Shown piece after piece: positions 22,042 to 33,354 of a stretch of 64,000 nucleotides of DNA. The translations under genes were made by a program, and so were the position numbers. The stretch is from positions 22,901,308 through 22,965,307 of the forward strand of contig NC_133104.1 of the NCBI RefSeq assembly GCF_022965805.1. The letters run 5' to 3'. The notes under the pieces are model-generated. The model made no database searches, was not told where the DNA came from, and saw nothing but the letters and a program-made list of their open reading frames with translations. The number at the start of each line of letters is the position of its first letter. The stretch's first letter is position 1. Origin of the DNA: Primulina eburnea. Lineage: Eukaryota; Streptophyta; Magnoliopsida; Lamiales; Gesneriaceae.

Positions 22042-22736
22042 TAGAGCCTACTACAACTGTGTCAAAAGTGCGAAGTAACCGAAGATCACGGCTTGAAACA
22101 ATCGACTTTGACACTTCATGCAGTCTGACTACTTCTTGAACATAGATCTCTGCTATCTGGTCATATCTGTACGTCATCTTGTACCAAATAAGACATGCGG
22201 ATTTGGTCAATTTGTCAATTACGACCCAAATCGCATCACAACCTCGGGAGGATCTCGGTAACTTTGTTACAAAATCCATGTAAATGTGATACCATTTCCA
22301 TTCAGGAATAGACAGACTCTGTAATAATCCTCCTGGTTTCTGTCTTTCTGCCTTTACCTGTTGCCAATTCAAACACTTCGAAACAAACTCTGTAATATCT
22401 GATTTCATCTTTTTTTCTCAAAAACTGTCTTCTCAGATCATGGTACATTTTCTGCCATCAGGATGAATACTGAATCGACTGCTATGTGCTTCGGACAACA
22501 TCTGTCGTTTCAAATCTGAAATATTCGGCACAAAAAACGATTATTCACGTATAACACACGGTTATAAACCTGCTATTCTGATCGATGCCCTGCTCTGACT
22601 ATCGATATCGAGTTTTGAACATTCTGATCAACTTTCTGAACTGCTTTAATTTTCAAAATCAGTTCTGATTCGTCCTGCGCAATATACATTCTTCACGGTC
22701 TACTATATGTTTTAAACACGAATTCAGAACAACAGC
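22042..22736 (-). pseudogene. Decayed gypsy integrase into which TE-A inserted
   Basis: On the minus strand, 22408-22060 reads as integrase: a zinc-finger tail CLNWQQVKAERQKPGG, then IPEWKWYHIYMDFVTKLP with the first catalytic Asp, and DAIWVVIDKLTKSA. The second catalytic position reads IVSSRD instead of the usual VSDRD. Further upstream, with frameshifts, are SEAHSSRFSIHPDG (the HH part of the finger) and a linker rich in KAVQKVDQNVQ. The piece ends at 22736, where a copia LTR fragment begins. It is non-functional. Confidence 0.75.
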
Positions 22737-23166
22737 CATATTTCGACAAAACACCCAATCTTGCAACCTGATGACCCCATGAGAGTCGGTAAAGCGCAAT
22801 GCTAGCATATGGACTCTCAATGTTGTCCCGGGTCGTAAGGACTAATGGTGTACAACCATAAAACAGGACGTTTTCACTCGATAAGTGAGAACTACTTTGA
22901 AAATCTTTTATGGAGGGTTGTTCAGTGCACTATACAAGGAGATCCTATTTGCATGCTCGTACATCACAATGTCTCATACCAATTAAACATAGTACTCACA
23001 TCGTAGATACTAGTCTCAAACTCGAGTGACCTATATCCCTCTTAGTGGCGGCTGAATCGACTAGGAACTGTTTAGAATATACAGTATTCCAAATATAATT
23101 TTCATGATACTCATCATATGAGCATTTCATATTCTTTCTACTATTTGTATATTCAAGGACTTTATC
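22737..23166 (-). repeat. Inverted copia LTR fragment
   Basis: Reverse complement of the middle of the COP-1 LTR (about 27345-27790) and parallel to 29620-30050. It carries neither LTR terminus. Confidence 0.8.
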
Positions 23167-23291
23167 TGTAAGGCCTGATATTTTTTCATTGTAATCTGAA
23201 ATTAATTAATTGACAAATTGACGTGATTATGGAAGGAAAAGCCCGAGGGAGACATGAGAAAGCATGGATTACGTGTGAGACCATAAGACCT

Positions 23292-23779
23292 TGCGCATAT
23301 GCACGGTGATGAGGCACGCATATGCGCGAGCTGCCAAATGTGGAGGCAAAATACCTCGCGCATATGCGCGAGCAGATGGAAGTTATTCCAGAAGACCTCA
23401 CTCATATGCACGGAGATGAGGCGCTACAACTTGTCTATATCCTTAGGCATGTTTTGCTGGATTTTCCTCACCCGTTGTGTTGAATCTAGCCGGCCTTCTT
23501 AGAGTGAGTTCTGGATCATTCGTATTCATTGTAAACCCTTGAGCTACCACCAAATTCCTCTTCTTAGCAACTCGTGTAATGTCGCGGTTATCTACCAACT
23601 CTGATTCCAAGGTTTACTAGTGTTTCTTTTTTGGTGACGAAAGGTATTCAATCTAAAGGGAAGGGATCTACTCAAGAGAAAGATATTAGTTACTAATATG
23701 CACAAGCTGGTGCATTTGAAAGTGCCGAGACAGAGAGTCTCGTGCATATGCACCAGTGTTGGATGCGCATATGCGCGAG
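23292..23779 (+). repeat. CGCGCATATGCGCG motif array, LTR copy 1 (interrupted)
   Basis: CATATG centres at 23296/23319 (23 apart), 23361, 23403, then 23745/23768 (23 apart). The full motif is a perfect palindrome. Positions 23430-23690 do not belong to the array. Confidence 0.8.
23427..23617 (-). pseudogene. Unrecognised short coding-like fragment inside the LTR
   Basis: An open minus-strand stretch of about 59 codons without an early Met. It includes ELVDNRDITRVAKKRNLVV and LTLRRPARFNTTGEENP. Composition looks protein-like and the fragment is absent from the related LTR at 25155. I do not recognise the family; it may be a captured gag or host piece, or chance. Confidence 0.3.
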
Positions 23780-25285
23780 ACGCGTTGAATGAAAAATGAG
23801 CCACATGTCTTGCCATGCAATTGAACATGTAAATACCTTACATCCACTTCATAAATGAGAATAGGAAGAACAGAGAAAGCCATGGAAAACCTTCAAGTTT
23901 TTTTTCTTAGATATTAGAATTCTGATTGTTCAAGATCCGACCGTCCGATTTTCAATCCGGGTTTAGTTTCGTGCTTCTCTCGTCAAGAGATTCTAAGGGA
24001 TGTAAGTTTTATTACTTTTCTGCATAGTTAAAAAATTTGGTGTTGGAAGAATCATAATTTGATTTATATTATGTGTTCTTGAGATTGTGGTAATCATATA
24101 ATCGAAATCGGATCGAAGAACGAACAACGTATGCAATTGTTATCATTTTCCAGCCTATGTTTGAATGTACTTGTGCAGATTATGGAATTGTGGGATTGTA
24201 ATTGTTATTGATTATGAGTTGTGGTTTGTATCTATTGATGTTTGAGTTGCCGGATATCTCGAGATTGTGTCGTTATGCCGTCGAAACGTAACTAGATTGA
24301 ATATTTATCAAATAAAGTCTTGCTTTGAGTTGTATGTGATATTGTACTTCTCGAATGTTATTCCAGATTGGTATTGAAGGGTTCGAACTCGATAAGTCAA
24401 CTTTGAAATCAGTAAAAGAACAAGCAACTCAAGATTGAAATTGATTGCGTCAAACCAGAAACCGAGAAAAAAAAAGTATAAATCAATGTTAAACCGGGAT
24501 AGATAACTCGAGTAAGACATGACTTGAGTTCCCAAAACCACATACTTTATTGTTATTGTTTTGATATATTTGAACTCCTTGAATGTATGTGCTTGTTATA
24601 TTGATCTATAGAAAAGCATAGAATAGAAGATGGATATCGTGAAACAGTGTTTGGTGGAGGTGCCAAGTCACTTGACGTTTGGTTTATATCGATGCGCTTA
24701 GTAGAAGATCGACTCCTATTGTAGATACTCGATATAGTGTGCCAAGGTCCGGGAATAAGAACGTACCACCATATAGAAGGGAAGAGTAGGTGGGATACTT
24801 GTTACGTTTTTACTCAAACCGGGATCCATAGATAAGAGTCGAGTCACAGATTAAGAGTTAAAGAGTTTGAGTTAAAGATTTGTATCGATTTATGTTTTCT
24901 TATATTACGGTACATTTTGATTGACAATCGTTTTATGCTTTTGTATATGATTGTATGAAATGTATGTGTACGTTGTTTATACTGGTAATTATATTTCTCA
25001 CCGGAGTTATCCGACTGTTGTTGTGTTTGTATGTGTACATGACAATAGGTGGGACATGATCAAGGTCGAGAAGAGGATGAAAGATCGAGATTAGAGTGGT
25101 AATCCGGGCTTAGACATAGACCTGGTTGTTCAACATGTAAAATGTGGTTGATAAATGTAATGCCCAAGATTTTGATTATAATAATGCAGAATGAATTGTT
25201 GATAAATTGATGTGATCATAGACGGAAAGGATCGGACGGGGAAAGACGATAAAATGCATAAAAATGTGCGAGGAACAATAGCCCT

Positions 25286-25482
25286 CGTGCATATGCGCGA
25301 CCAGTAGGCGCGCATATGCGCGAGATGGTCAGAGAACCTCGTGCATATGTGTGGAGGGTGTACGCGCATATGCGGGGAGCCTGTGCGAGTGAAGTCCAGA
25401 TATGCGCGGAAATGAGGCGTGCATATGCGCGAGCTGCCGGGAAGACACACGCTGAGACATAATGTCTCGCGCATATGCGCGA
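25286..25482 (+). repeat. CGCGCATATGCGCG motif array, LTR copy 2
   Basis: Centres at 25290/25313, 25344/25367, 25399/25422 and 25472. In-pair spacing is 23 bp and the pair step 54-55 bp. Confidence 0.9.
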
Positions 25483-25531
25483 GACGTGTTGCATAAAGGA
25501 TGTGCCATTTGCCTTGTTGCATGTACGTGTA

Positions 25532-25545
25532 TGTATATATATATA

Positions 25546-25579
<34 letters not shown>
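25532..25579 (+). promoter_or_regulatory. TA microsatellite overlapping a TATA-like zone
   Basis: About 48 bp of alternating TA with one TTT interruption, 50 bp downstream of the array. It probably contains the LTR TATA box. Confidence 0.5.
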
Positions 25580-25583
<4 letters not shown>

Positions 25584-26304
25584 TTGCAATTCTTCAAAAA
25601 CAAGGAAACCAAGGACGAGAGAAGTTCCGGGAGATACTTTCAAGATTTGTGATTTACGAGAAATCCGTCCGTCTGATTTTGAATCTGACTTCGGTACTGT
25701 GTTCCTATCAACACAAGCTACAACTGGACGTAAGTTTTGCTACGTTTTAATATGATTTGAAATTATGGTATTGTCAGAATCTGATATGACTCATATATGA
25801 TGTTCTTGACTTGTTAAACATCGTACAATCGAAACTGGATTGAAGAATATATACCATATGGAATTTTTATGATTTTTGGAGTTGAGTTGATTGAGATTTG
25901 ATTTCAGAATTGACTTGTTATCGAATATGAGATGTTAGAATTAATATCTGACTGATATTGTAATGCTGGTAATATTTAGACTATGACGTTATACTGTTGA
26001 AACGGAATTTGATTGGGTTCTGATTATATCCAATATTGATTGAGTGGTGTATTGATACCGTACCCTCGATATTGTTATTGTCAGATTGAGAATTGACACG
26101 CTTTGAGTTCGAGACTTCAACAGAGTCAGAGTAACAGAACGAAAGATATAAATTAAAGTTGAGTTGGGATTTCGCAACTCGAGTGAGGTTTGACTCGAGT
26201 TTCCCTAAATCACATACTATAGTTTATCACCTTGATTTGCATTGATATTTGCAATTGATGAGATTGATGTGTGTGGTCTATTGATTCATAGGCAATGTAT
26301 GTGC

Positions 26305-26435
26305 TGAGTCATCGGCTGATTCGCCTAGTTATTGGCTGATTCGCCTAGTCACCGGCTGATTCGTCTGGTTATTGGCTGATTCGCGAAGTCCATAACTGAT
26401 TCGTCAATTCTGCGGCCGATTCACCCAGACACTGG
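26305..26435 (+). repeat. 20-bp minisatellite, six to seven units
   Basis: Variants of CGGCTGATTCGCCTAGTTAT with the GGCTGAT core at 26313, 26333, 26353 and 26373, and decayed copies at 26393 and 26413. The period is exactly 20 bp. Confidence 0.88.
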
Positions 26436-26672
26436 ATATATGAGTTATATCGATTCCGTTTAGGGTTGATTCATTTCTATCGACTTAGATTCGATATAAT
26501 TGTCAATATCCAGACACCGGGATCCATAGATTAGAATTGAGTCGAGTCTGAGACGATGCGTCGGTTGAGTCGAGTCTGATACGACATGTTGATTTACAGT
26601 GTTTATATCATTCATTTTTGTTGAGTTGCTACATGTTAATGATATCTTATTTATGCTTTTATATATGTAAGG

Positions 26673-27199
26673 ACCAATAAATTGTTCTTGGTCTTTTGGG
26701 GTGGAGAACTGAAATTGGAAGGCTATACCGACTCTAGCTTCCAAAGCGATATCGATGACTCAAAGTCAACCTCTGGATTCATATTCATGCTAAATGGTAC
26801 TGCTGTCTCTTGGAAGAGTTCCAAGCAAGACAGTATAACGGATTCCAACACTGAGGCAGAATATATTGCTGCATCAGCTGCAACAAAGGAGGCTGTTTGG
26901 ATAAGGAATTTCGTCCAAGAGTTTGGCGTCATTCCTATGGATTTGCTCCTATCCCGGTGTTTTGTGACAACACGGGAGCCATTGCTCAAGCAAAGGAGCC
27001 GAGGTCTCATCAGAAGTCCAAACACGTATTGAGAAAGTACCACATCCTCCGAGAGATCATGGAAAGAGGAGATGTCACGATTGACAAAGTCGGCTCCACA
27101 GATAATGTTGCTGATCCGATAACTAAGTCTTTACCTGGACCATTGTTCGAGAAGCATCGCGAATCGATGGATTTGAAGCATATGGGTAGGTTGCTCTAG
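26673..27199 (+). pseudogene. COP-1: copia RNase H, 3' fragment
   Basis: End of a Ty1/copia polyprotein. The first frame reads [27 protein letters not shown] and [20 protein letters not shown]. Near 26940 a frameshift moves the reading to [28 protein letters not shown] and the closing DNVADPITKSLPGP. RNase H would remove the RNA strand during reverse transcription. Everything upstream (gag, protease, integrase, reverse transcriptase) is missing, since the match begins abruptly at a truncated gypsy LTR. It is followed by a polypurine tract and LTR. Confidence 0.88.
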
Positions 27200-27202
27200 T
27201 GC

Positions 27203-27213
27203 AAGTGGGAGAT
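27203..27213 (+). other. Polypurine tract of COP-1
   Basis: AAGTGGGAGAT directly before TGTTAAAG, the LTR start. Confidence 0.8.
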
Positions 27214-29275
27214 TGTTAAAGTAGGTGCCCGTCGAGCCAAGTGTTGGCCGCGGGTTCATGTTTAAACTCTATGTATGAACAGTCTTTATTTTATTAATAT
27301 TTGAATTTATTGTTTTGGCACTTCTTTATCTGTATACACATGCTAGTTGCATAGTTATAGTCCTTGAATATACAAATAGTAGAAAGAATATGAGATGCTC
27401 ATATGATGAGTATCATGAAACTCATATTTGGAATACTGTATATTCTAAACAGTTCCTAGTCGATTCAGCCGCCGCTAAGAAGGATATAGGCCGCTCGAGT
27501 TCGAGACTAGTATCTGCGATGTGAGGACCATGTTTCATTGGTAGGGGACATTGTGATTTCCGAGCATGCAGATAGGTGCTCCTTTTACAGTGCACTGAAC
27601 AACCCTCCATAAAGGACTTTCCAAGTGGTTCTCACTTATCGAGTGGAAAAGTCCTAGTTTATGGTTGTACACCATTAGTCCTTATGACCCGGGACAACAT
27701 TGAGACTCTATGTGCTAGAATTACACTTTGACTTGTTTACCGACTCTCATGGGGTCGTCAGGTGGCAAGGTTGGGTGTTCTGTCGAAACATATAGGAGTT
27801 GATGCATTGTAGTCTGGGATTCACAGCTTACCTTCGGGTATGGATATCCTATGTGTTCACATGTATGTGTAGTATGAAATCTCTTATCAGAGTATGGTGT
27901 TAATTATGAAAGGGGTTTCATAGATTACACCATCGATGCAACTACGACATGACACATAGTATCGATTCATTGAAAACTCTCCATATTCCAATGGTTGTCG
28001 AATCGGTCGGGATATATGAGTTGAATGGACCGTGCTGTACGCTAACGATAATTAAATGGTTCTTGCGAGCATTATCATTTGATACCTAGGGAATCATGTA
28101 AGCAATGCTGCTAGGCGTTTAAGATGATTGGTTGGGTACTATCAGACTTGAGTTATGACATTCTTGTTATCAAGGAGTTGATAATTAAGATTGGAGCAAT
28201 TGTGGTATTCTCGTATAAGGACATGTTTAGTCCGAATCACTTGGAGATGTGAACCCACGGCTAGTTGTATCAATGAACCATTAAGGGCCACACAAGTACT
28301 AGCTTTCTAGATCCTGTTGAGAAGTTAAAATAGTTCAATGTGTTGAACGGCTTATAAATGATTTTATAAGCTTAAGGAAAAATAGAAGTATGACTTCTAT
28401 GAGGGAAATGTAACTTTTAATTTATGGAAGTGTTCTTAAATTAAAAGTTGGCCAAATAAATAATGTATTTGAAAATTGTGATTTTCATAAACATTATTAT
28501 GGACTAAATTAAATTAATTCAAGTGTTGGATTAATTTAATACTAGTGGGCCTAATAGAGTTTAAATAATTGAATTAATTCAAGTGTTGAATTAATTAAAT
28601 AACATTGGGCCTTTTAGAGCTCAATTGGAAATAATTATTTAATTAGTGGACATGAGTAAAATCAAGTAAAGTTTAATTGGGCTCAAATATGTTTGAGACA
28701 ATTAAATTAAAGTCCATGGGCCTTGTCATTGTTACAAGCCCACTCAAATTGCATGCTTGGGAGGTGAAGAGTTGGGGATTAATTTTGATTAAAAAATTGC
28801 ATGGCATGCAAAAGGTGGTCTCTACTTTTTCAAACGCCAAGACAACTCATTCACTATCCCATTCATCTCACTTTGGCCGAAATTTGCATCTCATTTTTCT
28901 CCCAATTTTGTTCTTCAATTGTTGAAGAATTCATACACTTCTCCTTGAAAAATACCCTCATTTTTCTAGTGCAAAATTATGGTGGTTCTAGCTATTTGGT
29001 GGTGGGCTTGATATTGAGCAAGGTGTGCTCAAAGGAAGCTTGAAGATTGTCTTGCCATCAAGAGCTAAGGTGTTTACACCTTAGTTGGAGCCAACATCAA
29101 TCTTTTATGATTTATAGGTAACGATTTCTCAACATCCTATGAATGTCATAGTTGTGTTTTTGTATTTGCTACACACTAGTATTGAGGTGCTCGAAATTTT
29201 ATGCTAGAAAATATGATTTTCGAAAATTTTTTTGCTTCCGTTGCGCATTCGGGCACCTAAAATCGATCCCTTTCA
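27214..29275 (+). repeat. COP-1 3' LTR (about 2.06 kb)
   Basis: Starts TGTTAAAGTAGG and ends CCCTTTCA at 29275. The first 0.9 kb matches the inverted COP-3 piece. The end is set by the TG...CA rule and by the start of the inverted repeat at 29276. AT-rich reading frames near 28677-29043 are within the LTR and not called. Confidence 0.75.
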
Positions 29276-30178
29276 GTTAAACGCCTAGCAGCATCGCTTA
29301 CATGATTCTCTAGGTATCAAATTATAGTGCCTGCAAGAACCATTCAATTATGGTCAGTGTACAGTACGGTCCCTTCAACTCATATATCCCGACCGATTCG
29401 ACAACCATTGTTATATCTAGATTTGTCAATGAATCAATACTATGTGTCATGTCATAGTTGCATCAATGGTGTAATCCAAGAAACTCCTTTCTTAATTACC
29501 ACCATACTCTGATCAGAGATTTCAAACTACATACACATGAGATCACATAGGATATCTATACCCGAAGGTAAGCGGTGAATCCCCGATTACAATGCATCGA
29601 CTTCTATATGTTTCGACAAAACACCCAACCTTGCCACCTGATGACCCCATGAGAGTCGGTAAACAAGTCAAAGTGCAATGCTAGAATATAGAGTCTCAAA
29701 GTTGTTCCGGGTCATAAGGACTAATGGTGTACAACCATAAACTAGGACGTTTCCACTCGATAAGTGAGAACAACTTGGAAAGTTCTTTATGGAGGGTTGT
29801 TCAGTGCATTCTACAAAGAGCACCTATCTGCGGACATCACAATGTCCCCTATCAATGAAACATGGTATTCACATCGCAGATACTAGTCTCGAACTCGAGA
29901 GGCCTATATCCTTCTTAGCGGCGGCTGAATCGACTAGGAACCATTTAGAATATACAGTATTCCAAATATAAGTTTCATGATACTCATCATATGAGCATCT
30001 CATATTCTTTCTACTATTTGTATATTCAAGGACTTTATCTATGCAACATGCATGGGTATACAGATAAAGAAGTGCCAAAATAATAATTTCAAATATTATA
30101 AAATAAAGACTGTTTATACATAGTGTTTCATTGTGAACACTCGGCCAACACTTGGTTCGACGTGCACCTACTCTAACA
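29276..30178 (-). repeat. COP-3: inverted, truncated copia LTR
   Basis: Reverse complement of about 27214-28123. The true LTR terminus TGTTAGAG lies at 30178 (plus strand CTCTAACA), next to COP-2 coding sequence. The other end is truncated against the COP-1 LTR end. Together with 27214-28123 it makes a 0.9-kb inverted repeat around a loop of about 1.15 kb. Confidence 0.82.
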
Positions 30179-33000
30179 TAAACAATGTCCAAGCGCTTAC
30201 AAAAACAACAACAAACAAAATAAAAGTAGAAGATCCAAATCCCGCACAAATATGGCACGCTAGACTAGGTCATATTTCCCAAAGAAGGATGCACAAGCTA
30301 GTGCGAGAAGACATGTTTGACTTGTCAGACGTAAATTCTCTACCAACTTGTGAGTCATGTCTAAAAGGAAAAATGACTAAAACTCCATTTGATGGAAATG
30401 TGGAACGTGTGCATGGTCTACTGGATTTGATCCACACGGACGTTTGAGGCTCGCTAGGTGTTAGCACAAAATTTGTGTATTCCTACTTCATTACCTTTAC
30501 TGATAACCATTCGAGGTATGAGTACGTTTATTTGATGAAACACAAATTTGAAGCATTTGAAAAGTTCAAATAATTCAGATCTGAAGTAGAAAATCAGTTG
30601 GAAAGAAGTATTAAGGCACTTCGATCTGATCGAGGTGGAGAATACTTAAGATCTGAATTTTTGGTTTATTTAAAAGAGAATGGGAATTTCTCACAGTAGA
30701 CTCCACCAGCAACACCACAATTGAATGGTGTTTCTGAACGTCGAAATGGAACCTTGATGGACATGGTTCGATCTATGATGGGATTCACTGAATTGCCTAT
30801 ATCGTTTTGGGGCTTTGTGCTTGAAACTACGGCAATGTTGTTGAATAATGTCCATACAAAAGAAGTGGATAAAACACCATATGAGATATGGATGGGAAAA
30901 ACTCCCAAATATTCTTACATGAGAATATGGGGATGTCTTGCTTACATGAAGCAGACATTGGGAGACAAATTGGATAGTAGATCTATTTTTTTCTACTTTG
31001 TAGGATATCCAAAGAATTTTGTTTGATATATTTCTATCATCCCAATGAAACAAAATTGTTTGTTTCAAGAAATTCCACCTTTTTGGAAAAGGAATTTCTA
31101 TTAGATAGAAAATGCAAGATGATAGAATACTCTCTCAACTATAGAAGTTGAACCCATTTCCCAAGAACCAGTAGTTGAAGTACAAGTTTCTAGAAGGTCA
31201 GATAGGGTTATTAGACCACCTGCAAGATTTACGCTTCTTCATGAACAAGGCCATGATGTGTCTTGTGTTGGATGTGATCCAATGAATTTCAAAGAAGCAA
31301 TATATGATACTGATTCAACCAAATGGCTTGAAGCCATGAAGTCAGAAATGGACTCTATGTATTCAAACCAAGTCTGGACATTAGTGGATCTACTTGAGGG
31401 AATCGTTACCATATGACGCAAATGGAACTAAAAAAGAAAGCTTGGGGTGGATTGGAAGGTAGTGACCTTTAAAGCAAGACTGGTTGCAAACGGTTATACT
31501 CAAAAGCTAGGAATTGACTATGAGGAAACTTTTTCACCAGTTGCTATGTTTAAGTCCATTAGAATAGTACTAGCCATAGCAGCATGGTATGACTATGAGA
31601 TATGGAAAATGGATGTAAAGACTGCATTCCTCAATGGAGACATCAAAGAAGAAATTTATATGTCTCAACCTGAGGAATACACATCAGTAGGAAGTGACCA
31701 TAAGGTATGCAAACTTCAGAGATCAATATATGGTCTCAAGCAGGCATGAAGGAGTTGGAACCTCGGATTTGATAGCACTATCAAAGAGTTTGGTTTTACT
31801 AAGAATCCTGAGGAACCGTGTGTGTACAAGAAAGTTAGTGGGAGTGCAGTGACATTCCTAGTACTTTATGTTGATGATATCCTGCTCATTGGGAATGATG
31901 TAGGATTATTGCAATTAACTAAAGTATGGTTTGCCAGTAAATTCTCCATGAAAGACATGGGTGAAGCATGCTACATATTGAGAATACAAATCTGTAAAGA
32001 TAGATCAAAGAGGATGCTCGGACTCACCTAAGCCACCTATATGGGTACCATTATAAATCATTCACTATTGAAGAGTCCAAGAGAGGATACTTACCAATGT
32101 GTCATGTTATTACTCTATCTAAAGCTATATGTCCCAAAACTGATGAAGAGTTAGAGATGATGACACGTATTCCATATGCGTCAGCTATTGGTAGTATCAT
32201 GTATGGTATGATATCGACACATCCTGACGTTGTTATGCTTTCAATGTTACAAGCAGATATCAGACGAATCCTGGTCCAGTGCATTGGAAGGCCGTGAAAG
32301 ACATTCTTAAGTACTTGAGAAGAACTAAGAACTTGTTCATGGTCTATGGGGGTGGAGAATTAAAATTGGAAGGATACACTGATTCTAGCTTCCAATGTGA
32401 TGTAGATGATTCGAAGTCGACCTCTGGTTTTGTATTCATGCTTAATGGTGCGGCTATCTATTGGAACTGAGTACATTGCTGTGTTTGCTGCAGCTAAAGA
32501 GGCAGTTTGGATGAGAAATTTTGTCCAAGAGTTAGGCATTATTCCTAATGGTGTTGATCTAGTCCCCGTTTACTGTGACAACACTGGTGTCGTTGCCCAA
32601 GCAAAGGAACCAAGGTCACATCAGCGATTCAAACATGTACTGAGGAAATTCCACCACTGAAACTGAGTACATTGCTGTGTTTGCTGTAGCTAAAGAGGCA
32701 GTTTGGATGAGAAATTTTGTCCAAGAGTTAGGAATTATTCCTAATGGTGTTGATCTAGTCCCGGTGTACTGTGACAACACTGGTGTCGTTGCCCAAGCAA
32801 AGGAACCAAGGTCACATCAGCGATTCAAACATGTACTGAGGAAATTCCACATCATCCGGGAGATTGTGGGAAGAGCAGATATATCAGTCGAAAGAGTCCC
32901 CTCTGCAGATAACGTTGCTGATCCACTTACGAAGCCCATGACATGACCATTGTTTGAGAAGCATTGCGAAGCAATGGGATTAAAGTTTATGGGTAGTTGG
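30179..33000 (+). pseudogene. COP-2: copia integrase, reverse transcriptase and RNase H, decayed
   Basis: Order is integrase, reverse transcriptase, RNase H, the Ty1/copia order. Visible pieces are IWHARLGHISQRRMHKLV (pre-integrase, 30248 on), CESCLKGKMTKTPF, LRSDRGGEYLRSEF, QLNGVSERRNGTLMD, VKTAFLNGDIKEEIYM, LYVDDILLIGND (near 31867) and [12 protein letters not shown]. At least ten stops and several frameshifts break it. Gag and protease are absent on the left, where the inverted LTR joins. RNase H contains a 190-bp direct duplication (32465-32850) and a small deletion. The copy is old and non-functional. Confidence 0.9.
32465..32850 (+). repeat. Tandem duplication within COP-2 RNase H
   Basis: 32465-32654 recurs at 32661-32850 (offset 196 bp) with few differences; both read TEYIAVFA...KEAVWMRNF. 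This duplicates about 63 codons. Confidence 0.9.
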
Positions 33001-33020
33001 CTCTAGGGCATGTGGGAGAT

Positions 33021-33354
33021 TGTTAGAGTATATGCCATATAAGCCAACTGTTGGCTAGGGATTTTATTGACTCAGTTGTAGTTAACAATCTTTATTTTAA
33101 TATAATTCATTATTTCATGGTTTGTTATTTCTTTATCTGTATACCCATGTGAACAACATAGATAAAGACCTTGATTATACTTTAATACAAATGAATGATA
33201 ATTCGATGTTTAAACTCGTTTGTAAACACTATATGATCTAAATACATTCCTAGTCGATTCAACCGCCTAAAACATGGATAAAGGTCGCTTGAGCTCGAGA
33301 CTAGCATCTGTAATGTTATGTACTGCGTTTCTTGGTAAGGGCATAGAGATGTCC
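33021..33354 (+). repeat. COP-2 3' LTR, first part
   Basis: TGTTAGAGTATATGCC directly after the purine tract GGCATGTGGGAGAT. It is cut by TE-E at the TGTCC site (33350-33354) and continues at 41634. Confidence 0.88.

Larger units (their letters stand above)
23167..25154 (+). repeat. Truncated gypsy LTR, copy 1 (plus strand)
   Basis: Begins TGTAAGGCCTGATA. It contains CATATG-centred motif arrays (23292-23410 and 23741-23779) and U5-like sequence including GGTGGGACATGATCAAGGTC near 25050, similar to the TE-B and TE-E LTRs. It stops at 25154, where a second related LTR begins, with no primer site after it. A 0.27-kb unrelated stretch separates the two motif groups. Confidence 0.75.
25155..26672 (+). 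repeat. Truncated gypsy LTR, copy 2 (plus strand)
   Basis: Begins TGTAATGCCCAAG and is related to copy 1. It has a motif array at 25286-25482, a TA-repeat and TATA-like zone at 25532-25579, and a 20-bp tandem repeat at 26305-26435. The end is lost at the junction with COP-1. Confidence 0.78.

Noticed and set aside
25286..25482. CRISPR-like appearance of regularly spaced palindromic repeats
   Set aside because: Spacing, unit variation, position in LTR promoters and plant context do not fit CRISPR; no cas genes are present.
27214..27520. Small frames in copia LTRs repeated at 27315, 29869 and 22900
   Set aside because: They recur because the LTR recurs, in both orientations, with no protein family match.
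28677..29043. Possible host gene exon within 28140-29275
   Set aside because: The stretch lies between the TG start and CA end of a copia LTR, is AT-rich, and the frames are short and overlapping.
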